Of a DNA stretch of 64,000 nucleotides, positions 57,213 to 64,000 are shown one piece after another. The stretch is from contig NZ_CP032405.1 of NCBI RefSeq assembly GCF_016806065.1, positions 1,702,001-1,766,000 on the forward strand, in the 5' to 3' direction. Source of the stretch: Rhizobium rosettiformans (lineage in GTDB: Bacteria > Pseudomonadota > Alphaproteobacteria > Rhizobiales > Rhizobiaceae). The position numbers were made by a program, and so were the translations under genes. The notes below the pieces were generated by a model. It did not search any database. It saw nothing but the letters and a program-made list of their open reading frames with translations, and had not been told where the DNA came from. Every line of letters starts with the position of its first letter. The stretch's first letter is position 1.

Positions 57213-58325
57213 ATGGCGTCCATCGACATCAACGAAGTCTGCAAGATCTACGACAAGGGCGGCGCCAAGGCCGTCGATACCGTCGACATCCAGATCGAGG
57301 ACGGCGAGTTCATCGTCCTCGTCGGCCCCTCCGGCTGTGGCAAGTCCACGCTTCTGCGTATGGTGGCGGGTCTGGAGGAAATCTCCCAAGGCACGATCTT
57401 GATCGGCGACCGGGTGGTCAACGAGGTCGAGCCAGCCGATCGCGACATCGCCATGGTCTTCCAGAACTATGCGCTCTATCCGCACATGACCGTCTACGAC
57501 AATCTCGCCTACGGCCTGAAGAACCGGGGCACACCGAAAACGGAAATTGCCGAGCGCGTCGCGGAAGCCGCGAAAATGCTGGAGATCGAGAAATATCTCG
57601 AGCGCAAGCCGCGCGCACTTTCGGGCGGCCAGCGCCAGCGCGTCGCCATGGGCCGCGCCATTGTCCGCAAGCCGGCCGTCTTCCTCTTCGACGAGCCGCT
57701 CTCCAATCTCGACGCCAAGCTGCGCGTCACCATGCGCGGCGAAATCCGCAAGCTGCAGAAGCGGCTGAAGACGACCGCGATCTACGTCACCCATGACCAG
57801 CTGGAAGCGATGACGCTTGCCGATCGCTTGGTGGTCCTGAACGGTGGCCGCATCGAGCAGATCGGCACGCCGCTCGAAGTCTACAACCGTCCTGCCTCCA
57901 CCTTCGTCGCGAGCTTCATCGGCTCCCCGGCCATGAACCTCGTGGATGCCCGCATCGAAGGCGGACAGCTTCACTTCGCGGATGTCGTGCTTCCCGTGGA
58001 CGGTGCTTGGTCGGACGGTCCGGTCCGTCTTGGAATGCGCGCCGAGGATCTCGTTCTGACGCATGAGAACGATGCGCAGTTTTCGCTGGCAATCGACTAT
58101 GTCGAGGAACTCGGCGCTCAGCGTCTGGTCCATGGTCTGGTCGCAGGTCAGCCGATGACGGCGGTCGTCGCCTCGCATGTCGAGTTGCGCGAACGTCTTT
58201 CGCTGCGCATCTCCCCGTCCAAGCTGCATGTCTTCTCCGCCGATACCGGGCGCCGGCTGAACGCGGGTCTGCCGCCTTCGGATAGGCAGCCGGTCGCGCA
58301 GGAGACCGAGCGGGTCTTCGCCTGA
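57213..58325 (+). CDS. ugpC: glycerol-3-phosphate ABC ATPase UgpC
   Basis: A 370-residue MalK-type ATPase: Walker [10 protein letters not shown] near residue 37, Q-loop [12 protein letters not shown] near 82, signature [15 protein letters not shown] near 135, Walker [17 protein letters not shown] near 155, and a C-terminal TOBE regulatory domain from about 285. ATG 57213 is chosen over an upstream GTG because GGAG at 57201-57204 is eight bases before it. It closes the ugp operon. Confidence 0.95.
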   Translation: MASIDINEVCKIYDKGGAKAVDTVDIQIEDGEFIVLVGPSGCGKSTLLRMVAGLEEISQGTILIGDRVVNEVEPADRDIAMVFQNYALYPHMTVYDNLAYGLKNRGTPKTEIAERVAEAAKMLEIEKYLERKPRALSGGQRQRVAMGRAIVRKPAVFLFDEPLSNLDAKLRVTMRGEIRKLQKRLKTTAIYVTHDQLEAMTLADRLVVLNGGRIEQIGTPLEVYNRPASTFVASFIGSPAMNLVDARIEGGQLHFADVVLPVDGAWSDGPVRLGMRAEDLVLTHENDAQFSLAIDYVEELGAQRLVHGLVAGQPMTAVVASHVELRERLSLRISPSKLHVFSADTGRRLNAGLPPSDRQPVAQETERVFA

Positions 58326-58428
58326 GCGTTCCGGGCTTCACCATCGCTTCAGCAAAATTCAAGGTCGGCGGCGTTGCCTTCGCGCGGCGCGCCGCCTAAA
58401 TCTGCTGGGCAATCGCAGGGGATAGCTC

Positions 58429-59376
58429 ATGGCCAATATCAGAAACGTCGCCGTCCAGATGGATCACGTATCCACGATCAACATCGCGGGCGATAGCACC
58501 TTCGCCATGAGCATCGAGGCCCAGAACCGCGGCTACAAGCTCTTCCACTACACGCCTGACCGGCTCTCGATGCGCGATGGTAAGGTTTTCGCAACCGTCG
58601 AGCCGATGGAACTGCGCGACGTCAAGGGTGACCACTACACCCTCGGCGCGCTGGAACGCGTCGATCTCTCGACCATGGATGTCATCCTCCTGCGTCAGGA
58701 TCCGCCATTCGACATGGCCTACATCACTTCGACGCATCTGCTCGAGCGCATCCATCCGAAGACGCTCGTCGTCAACGACCCGGCCTGGGTGCGCAATTCA
58801 CCCGAGAAGATCTTCGTTACCGAATTCGCCGACCTGATGCCGCCAACGCTCATAAGCAAGGATCCCGCCGAGATCGCCCGGTTCCGGGAAGAGCAGGGCG
58901 ACATCATTTTGAAGCCGCTTTACGGCAATGGCGGCGCGGGCGTCTTCCACTCGACCCGCGACGACCGCAACTTCTCCTCGCTGATGGAAATGTTCGGCCA
59001 GATGTTCCGCGAACCCTTCATCGCGCAAGGCTACCTGCCGGCTGTGCGCAAGGGCGACAAGCGCATCATCCTCGTCGATGGCGAGCCTGTCGGCGCGATC
59101 AATCGCGTTCCTGCCGAACACGATGCGCGCTCCAACATGCATGCCGGCGGCAGGCCGGAGCCGACCGAGCTTACCGCGCGCGAGCGGGAAATCTGCGCCC
59201 GCATCGGTCCTGCTCTCCGCGAGCGCGGCTTTCTGCTCGTCGGCATCGACGTGATCGGCGACTACATGACCGAAATCAACGTGACGTCGCCCACTGGACT
59301 TCGTGAGGTGAAGAAGTTCGGCGGTGCGGATATCGCAGCCCTCCTCTGGGATGCGATCGAACGCAAGCGCGCCTAA
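58429..59376 (+). CDS. gshB: glutathione synthetase
   Basis: GshB (315 aa) joins gamma-glutamylcysteine and glycine. The ATP-grasp domain shows [15 protein letters not shown] near residue 157, [32 protein letters not shown] near 197-228, and [24 protein letters not shown] near 269-292 with the Mg-binding Asp/Glu/Asn. It begins about 100 bases after ugpC and has no promoter I can assign with confidence. Confidence 0.97.
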   Translation: MANIRNVAVQMDHVSTINIAGDSTFAMSIEAQNRGYKLFHYTPDRLSMRDGKVFATVEPMELRDVKGDHYTLGALERVDLSTMDVILLRQDPPFDMAYITSTHLLERIHPKTLVVNDPAWVRNSPEKIFVTEFADLMPPTLISKDPAEIARFREEQGDIILKPLYGNGGAGVFHSTRDDRNFSSLMEMFGQMFREPFIAQGYLPAVRKGDKRIILVDGEPVGAINRVPAEHDARSNMHAGGRPEPTELTAREREICARIGPALRERGFLLVGIDVIGDYMTEINVTSPTGLREVKKFGGADIAALLWDAIERKRA

Positions 59377-59397
59377 CCCGCTGAATCCTTTTCGGAA

Positions 59398-59412
59398 GTT
59401 CGGTTGCCGTTC
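59398..59412. promoter_or_regulatory. LexA-type box, distal (GTTC-N7-GTTC)
   Basis: GTTC at 59398 and 59409 have seven bases between them, the alphaproteobacterial LexA spacing. The spacer is GC-rich (GGTTGCC), so this is the weaker of two boxes upstream of the comM-like gene. Confidence 0.4.
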
Positions 59413-59459
59413 CGGTCGTTCAACCGGATGCAACCCTGCGCCTATCTGCAGGTGCAGAT

Positions 59460-59474
59460 GTTCCGCAAATGTTC
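59460..59474. promoter_or_regulatory. LexA-type box, proximal (GTTC-N7-GTTC)
   Basis: GTTCCGCAAATGTTC matches the alphaproteobacterial SOS consensus, including a T before the second GTTC. It lies about 95 bases before the comM-like ATG, a sensible operator position. comM homologues have been reported among LexA targets of alphaproteobacteria, which supports the call. Confidence 0.7.
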
Positions 59475-59569
59475 TTGCGCTCGATTGCTTCTTATGCGAG
59501 ATTGTTCCCGTCGTCACACGCAATATGAAGTTGCAGTGATGGCTTCAGATCGATCGGCGAGGGCGGGCA

Positions 59570-61099
59570 ATGGTAGCGCGTGTCAGTACGGTTGCATTCC
59601 AGGGCATAGAAGGCGTGCCCGTCGAGGTTCAGGTCATGGTCGCGCCCGGCAAGACGGGCATGCAGATCGTCGGTCTGCCGGATAAGGCCGTGGCCGAGAG
59701 CCGCGAACGGGTCCAGGCGGCGCTGCATGCCTCGGGTCTGGCGCTCCCCGCCAAGCGGGTGACGGTCAATCTCGCACCTGCGGATTTGCCCAAGGAAGGA
59801 TCGCACTTCGATTTGCCAATTGCCCTTGGCCTGATGGCGGCTCTCGGCGCCATCCCGGGGGATGCACTGCAGGGCTTTCTCGTGATCGGCGAACTCAATC
59901 TCGACGGCACGATCGCGCCGATCGCGGGGGCTCTGCCTGCGGCGATCAGCGCCAACGCCATGGACAAGGGGCTGATCTGCCCGGCCGACAGCGGCGCCGA
60001 GGCCGCCTGGGCCGGCAGCGAGATCGATATTCTCGCCCCGCGCAGCCTGATCGCGCTGGCAAATCATTTCAGGGGCACGCAAGTGCTCTCTCGGCCGGAG
60101 CCATCGATCCGGGCGCTTGCGGCCAACCTGCCGGATCTCGCCGACATCAAGGGTCAGGAAAGCGCCAAGCGGGCGCTGGAGGTCGCAGCCGCGGGCGGGC
60201 ATAATCTGCTCTTCGTCGGCCCGCCAGGCTCGGGCAAGTCGATGCTGGCTGCGCGCCTGCCGTCGATCCTGCCGCCGCTCTCTGCGGCAGAACTGCTCGA
60301 AGTCTCTATGATCCATTCGATCGCGGGGCAGCTATCCGGCGGCAAGCTCTCCGATCGCCGACCCTTCCGCACGCCGCATCACTCCGCCACCATGGCGGCT
60401 CTTGTCGGCGGCGGGTTGAAGGCCAAACCCGGTGAGGCGTCGCTTGCCCATCACGGCATTCTCTTCCTCGACGAACTACCGGAATTTGCGCCGCCCGTGC
60501 TCGATGCACTCCGCCAGCCGCTCGAAACCGGCGAATGTATCATTGCCCGCGCCAACCACCGGGTCTCCTATCCCTCCGACTTTCAGCTGGTGGCGGCCAT
60601 GAACCCCTGCCGTTGTGGCATGGCGGGCGAGCCTGGCCATGTCTGCGCGCGCGGCATCCGCTGCCAGACCGAGTATCAGGGCCGCATCTCGGGACCCCTG
60701 ATGGACCGCATCGACATCCGCATCGACGTGCCTGCCGTCTCGGCCACGGATCTGATCCGGCCTCGCGCGGCTGAAAGCAGTGCGGAGGTGGCGAAACGCG
60801 TCGCCTCGGCCCGCACCCGTCAGCGGGATCGTTTCGAGCGCCTTGGTCTGCCCTTCAGCACCAATGCCCGTTGCTCGACGGCGCTGATCGAGACGCTGGC
60901 CGAGCCGGATGCCTCGGGGCTGCAATTGTTGCGCGATGCTGCGGAGAAATTCCGCTTTTCGGCGCGCGGTTATCACCGGGTGTTGAAGGTGGCGCGGACC
61001 CTTGCCGATCTCGATGGGGTGGAAACCCTCGGGCGGATCCATCTGGCCGAGGCGATCTCTTACCGCATCGCCTCCGAACGGCTGGCAGCCGCCGCGTGA
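59570..61099 (+). CDS. comM: YifB/ComM-family Mg-chelatase-like AAA ATPase
   Basis: A 509-residue ATPase with an N-terminal Lon-protease-like domain (about 1-170; MVARVSTVAFQGIEGVPVEVQVMVAPG), Walker A FVGPPGSGKSMLAARLP near residue 216, Walker B ILFLDELPEF near 298, and a Cys-rich segment NPCRCG...GHVCARGIRC near 345. ComM in other bacteria promotes recombination branch migration during transformation. Two GTTC-N7-GTTC boxes upstream suggest damage-inducible expression. Confidence 0.93.
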   Translation: MVARVSTVAFQGIEGVPVEVQVMVAPGKTGMQIVGLPDKAVAESRERVQAALHASGLALPAKRVTVNLAPADLPKEGSHFDLPIALGLMAALGAIPGDALQGFLVIGELNLDGTIAPIAGALPAAISANAMDKGLICPADSGAEAAWAGSEIDILAPRSLIALANHFRGTQVLSRPEPSIRALAANLPDLADIKGQESAKRALEVAAAGGHNLLFVGPPGSGKSMLAARLPSILPPLSAAELLEVSMIHSIAGQLSGGKLSDRRPFRTPHHSATMAALVGGGLKAKPGEASLAHHGILFLDELPEFAPPVLDALRQPLETGECIIARANHRVSYPSDFQLVAAMNPCRCGMAGEPGHVCARGIRCQTEYQGRISGPLMDRIDIRIDVPAVSATDLIRPRAAESSAEVAKRVASARTRQRDRFERLGLPFSTNARCSTALIETLAEPDASGLQLLRDAAEKFRFSARGYHRVLKVARTLADLDGVETLGRIHLAEAISYRIASERLAAAA

Positions 61100-61157
61100 C
61101 CGGCGATCTTTAGGAGGAGGGGTCGAAAGCACGGGTCGGGATAGGAGAAGGCGATAA

Positions 61158-62201
61158 TTAGCCTGGCAACGCCGTCGGGCGAAGCATGTCGACCGGAAGC
61201 GTGAGGCGCACCTCAGCTCCGGTCTCCGGATAGGTGATCTCTGTCTGGCCGCGCACGCCAGCGATGACGCGTTTCATCAGGGTGGAGCCGAAACCGCCCG
61301 ATCCCGGCTGTGGCGCATGGGGCGGTGGACCGCCACTTTCGCGCCAGCGCATGACCAGTTGCTCTGTTCCGTCTTGGGCCATTTCGATGTCCCAGGTCAG
61401 GGATACCTGGCCATGGCCAACGCTGAGGGCACCGTATTTTGCCGCATTGGTGCCGAGCTCGTGCAGGATCAGGCTGAGCACGACGACGGTCTGCCCGCCG
61501 ATCGGGACGCGCGGACCATGCCCGGTAAAGCGGGGAGTTCCGACAATTGCGAAGGGTTCAAGCGCCTGGTCAACCACGACTTGGAGAGAGGCGTCTTCTC
61601 CCTGCCGCAAACCACGCAACAGGAGATTCGACCGCCCGAGCGCGGTCAAGCGGTCACGCAGTCGCGCTGCGAGCTCATCGGCGCTTGAGGCATTCTTGAG
61701 GGAGAGGCTGATGATCGCATTGATGGTCGCGAAAATGTTCTTCAGTCGGTGGTCCAGCTCCTGGGCCATGACTTCCTGCTGTTCGGCAAGCCGCTGGATT
61801 TCTTCCCGCGTCCTGATTTCCTGCCGGTAGGCCCGAGTTACCAGGTAAATCATCGTCAGTTCGGTCGTCACGACGAAGACGTAGAGACCCATGGCAAGCA
61901 GAGTGCCCATCGAAAAGTCAAAGCGGCCGGGGCTGATGAAGAAATACCAGGCGGACAGGCCGGAGAGGACGGCGACGAGAATCCCCTGGCGCAGCCCCAC
62001 GACAAAGCCGCAAATGATGACGGCGGGGAAGAAAGTCAGGAAAGGAAAGCCAGCAGGCAGAACGGGGTCGAACCAGGCGCGTACGGCAAGCGCGATAGCA
62101 AAGACGATCAGGCTCGCAACATAGGTCGCGATGAGTTTGCTCGGCGACAGGCGGTCTTCTACGGATGCAAAGGCCGGCAGGCGTTGTAGGAATGCGCGCA
62201 T
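61158..62201 (-). CDS. HWE-family membrane sensor histidine kinase
   Basis: A 347-residue kinase. Four hydrophobic segments in residues 25-120 (PFLTFFPAVIICGFVVGLRQG) resemble the DUF4118/KdpD membrane module. The phosphoacceptor region is ELDHRLKNIFATINAIISLS near residue 148, then the N-box HELGTNAAKYGALS near 247, the W-x-E of MRWRESGG near 285 and GGFGSTLMKRVI near 303; these define the HWE class. No response regulator is adjacent, so it is an orphan here. The stimulus is unknown. Confidence 0.92.
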   Translation of the reverse strand: MRAFLQRLPAFASVEDRLSPSKLIATYVASLIVFAIALAVRAWFDPVLPAGFPFLTFFPAVIICGFVVGLRQGILVAVLSGLSAWYFFISPGRFDFSMGTLLAMGLYVFVVTTELTMIYLVTRAYRQEIRTREEIQRLAEQQEVMAQELDHRLKNIFATINAIISLSLKNASSADELAARLRDRLTALGRSNLLLRGLRQGEDASLQVVVDQALEPFAIVGTPRFTGHGPRVPIGGQTVVVLSLILHELGTNAAKYGALSVGHGQVSLTWDIEMAQDGTEQLVMRWRESGGPPPHAPQPGSGGFGSTLMKRVIAGVRGQTEITYPETGAEVRLTLPVDMLRPTALPG

Positions 62202-62275
62202 GTGCCCCCAGAAGATGCATTCAATCTTTCGGAAATCACCCTAACCCGGTAAAGAGACGCCCGCAATCGGAAGGA

Positions 62276-62300
62276 GAACGCCGGAGAGGCCCCGGCGTTC
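62276..62300. repeat. hairpin downstream of cysK
   Basis: A nine-base-pair perfect stem (62276-62284 with 62292-62300) lies just past the cysK stop and is followed on the minus strand by a pyrimidine-rich but not T-only stretch. It may be a modest terminator of cysK. Confidence 0.5.
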
Positions 62301-62312
62301 CATCAGATCAAT

Positions 62313-63281
62313 TCACTCGCCGAGACCGGCAAAGAGCGCCGTCGACAGATAGCGCTCGGCAAAGGACGGAATGATGACGACGATCGTCTTGCCGGCATTT
62401 TCTTCACGCTGGCCAAGCTTGATCGCCGCCGTCAGCGCGGCACCCGAGGAGATGCCGACCGGCACGCCTTCAAGGCGGGCAACGAGACGCGCATTTTCGA
62501 AAGCTTCGTCATTGGTCACGGTGATGACCTCGTCATAGACATGGGTATCCAGGATCGCTGGCGCAAAGCCCGCGCCGATCCCTTGGATCTTGTGCGGGCC
62601 GGGATTGCCACCGGAGAGAACCGGGCTGTCGGCCGGCTCGACGGCGACGACCTTGATCTCGGGCTTGCGGCTCTTGAGCACCTGGCCGGTGCCGGTGATG
62701 GTGCCGCCCGTACCGATGCCGGAGACGAAGATATCGACCTGGCCGTCGGTGTCGTTCCAGATTTCCTCGGCTGTCGTCTTGCGATGGATTTCCGGATTGG
62801 CGGGGTTCTCGAACTGTTGCGGGATGATTGCATCCTGCGTGGTCTCGGCCAGTTCCTGTGCCTTGGCAATGGCGCCCTTCATGCCCTTTGCGCCCTCGGT
62901 CAGGACAAGCTCGGCACCGAGCAGGGCCAGCATCTTGCGGCGCTCGATCGACATTGTCTCGGGCATGGTGAGGATCAGGCGATAACCCTTGGCCGCCGCC
63001 GCAAAGGCAAGCGCAATGCCGGTATTCCCGGATGTCGGCTCGATGAGAACGGTCTTGCCAGGCACGATCTTGCCCTGGGCTTCCAGGCTCTCGATCATGG
63101 CCACACCGATACGATCCTTGACCGAGGCGATCGGGTTGAAGAATTCGAGCTTGGCGAGCAGATGCGCCTTCACGCCCTTTTCCTTGGCAAGCTTGTCGAG
63201 CCTGACGATCGGGGTATCGCCGATCGTTTCGGTGATTGAGCCATAGACGCGTCCACGGCCGGGTTTCTTCTGCTCAGTCAT
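62313..63281 (-). CDS. cysK: cysteine synthase A
   Basis: CysK (322 aa) makes cysteine from O-acetylserine and sulfide using PLP. The PLP lysine is in [17 protein letters not shown] near residue 56, the substrate loop is [20 protein letters not shown] near 82, and the phosphate loop [17 protein letters not shown] near 190. [11 protein letters not shown] near 282 closes the site. Normal length, single gene with its own likely promoter upstream. Confidence 0.97.
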   Translation of the reverse strand: MTEQKKPGRGRVYGSITETIGDTPIVRLDKLAKEKGVKAHLLAKLEFFNPIASVKDRIGVAMIESLEAQGKIVPGKTVLIEPTSGNTGIALAFAAAAKGYRLILTMPETMSIERRKMLALLGAELVLTEGAKGMKGAIAKAQELAETTQDAIIPQQFENPANPEIHRKTTAEEIWNDTDGQVDIFVSGIGTGGTITGTGQVLKSRKPEIKVVAVEPADSPVLSGGNPGPHKIQGIGAGFAPAILDTHVYDEVITVTNDEAFENARLVARLEGVPVGISSGAALTAAIKLGQREENAGKTIVVIIPSFAERYLSTALFAGLGE

Positions 63282-63456
63282 GGGTTTCTCCCTGGTGATT
63301 TGGTTGGCGCGAGCTTACGCCTGCCGACCCGTCCTTGCCAGCATAGCCATGCCGCAGCGGGCTTGATCCGTGGAAAAATCTGCTCCGTGGGCCGGTCGCA
63401 TTCGCCTTCGGATAAGAAAAGCGCCTGCGGCCTGTTTGTTTCATGCCGCGCGGCGA

Positions 63457-64000
63457 TCAGGCCGCGCGTGCCGCAATATAGGCGGCCGTGCCGGCAAGAA
63501 TGCCGGCAGCGCTGCGGTTCAGGACTTTCAGCGCCTCCGGCCGCTTCAAGAGCCCGCGCGCCTGGGCCGCAAGCAGGATATAGGGCAGAAGCACCGCCAT
63601 CAGCACGACGAAGGTCAGGCCAACGAGCAGGATGTAATCGGCAAGCCCGATTGCCTCGAGCGGGATCAGCGTCGGGACGAGAGCCACGTAGAACAGCATG
63701 GTCTTCGGATTGCCGAGCGTCACCAGAAGACCGGAGAGGAAGGACATGGACGGGCGCATCGCACGCTCAGCCTTGATGTCTTGCGGCAGGAGCCCTGCGG
63801 TCCAGAGCTTCCAGGCGACATAGACGAGGTAGGCGGCGCCTAGGAATTTCAGGATCAGGAAGGGCGTCACGAAGGTTTTCGCCAGCACCGAAAGCCCGAG
63901 GATGACGGCAGTCAGATAGACGAGATCACCGAGGATGAGGCCGAGCCCCATGAAGAAGGTCGGCCGGAAGCCGGAGCCCAGCGCCCGCGCCACAATCGCG
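63457..64000 (-). CDS. LysE/RhtB-family exporter, N-terminus cut by window edge
   Basis: About 181 residues of a polytopic exporter are present, running off the right edge. The visible part starts AIVARALGSGFRPTFFMGLGLILGDLVYL, which corresponds to residues after the first helix of a roughly 205-residue LysE protein, so about 25-30 residues are missing. Conserved pieces are FLSGLLVTLGNPKTMLFYVAL near the middle and the C-terminal helix GILAGTAAYIA. Members export amino acids; the substrate is not determined. Confidence 0.88.
   Translation of the reverse strand, partial: AIVARALGSGFRPTFFMGLGLILGDLVYLTAVILGLSVLAKTFVTPFLILKFLGAAYLVYVAWKLWTAGLLPQDIKAERAMRPSMSFLSGLLVTLGNPKTMLFYVALVPTLIPLEAIGLADYILLVGLTFVVLMAVLLPYILLAAQARGLLKRPEALKVLNRSAAGILAGTAAYIAARAA

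Overview
The window is a high-GC alphaproteobacterial chromosome segment, most probably from the Rhizobiaceae (Rhizobium/Agrobacterium group). This rests on the infC-rpmI-rplT-pheST arrangement, a PmtA-type phospholipid methyltransferase, dnaN away from dnaA, tightly packed genes with ATGA/GTGA overlaps, a DUF6481 protein beside a cold-shock gene, GTTC-N7-GTTC LexA-type boxes and a Pho box ahead of ugpBAEC. I saw no rRNA, tRNA, insertion sequence, prophage or CRISPR array. It reads as core chromosome with a few metabolic and transport islets.

Layout. 1-7.2 kb: a partial hydrolase, then translation genes (infC with an AUU start, a decayed histidine-kinase relic, rpmI-rplT, a kinase-fold gene running into pheS, a DUF2442 gene inserted between pheS and pheT). 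7.3-16.1 kb: a 48-residue protein, rsgA, a DMT exporter with a divergent AraC regulator, a three-gene iron-complex ABC importer, and a MocR regulator divergent from a second DMT exporter with a 22-bp palindrome between them. 16.1-21 kb: two overlapping aldo/keto reductases, a GlxA-type regulator with a cysteine hydrolase, and a Gfo/Idh/MocA oxidoreductase. 21-24.4 kb: GtrA, a family 2 glycosyltransferase and, divergently, a GT-C-like membrane protein, suggesting a lipid-linked sugar modification locus. 24.4-32.6 kb: xseA and a flavodoxin-fold oxidoreductase; a cold-shock gene followed by two small charged proteins; an exported protein, an EEP-fold nuclease, an M29 aminopeptidase, YbaK, an ArsC-like reductase and an alkyltransferase.

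32.6-43.4 kb: guaA, a lipoprotein, a nucleosidase, a thioesterase and TspO, then a four-gene periplasmic operon (imelysin, diheme oxidoreductase, second imelysin, DUF1513) of the iron-regulated type, then RsmB and RlpA. 43.4-53.96 kb: SDR, queG, GST, uppP, a 52-residue exported protein, an NDUFA9-like protein, DUF1330, pyrF (TTG start), a histidine phosphatase, pmtA, dnaN, rsmI and yraN. 54-64 kb: the Pho-box-controlled ugpBAEC importer, gshB, a comM-like ATPase behind two LexA-type boxes, an orphan HWE histidine kinase, cysK and a truncated LysE exporter.

The parts most worth following up are the uncharacterised genes embedded in the pheS-pheT transcription unit, the cold-shock gene with its charged small proteins, the GT-C/GT2/GtrA locus, the imelysin/diheme operon with its palindromic upstream sites, and the SOS-type boxes before comM. 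No wholly new system could be demonstrated from sequence alone.
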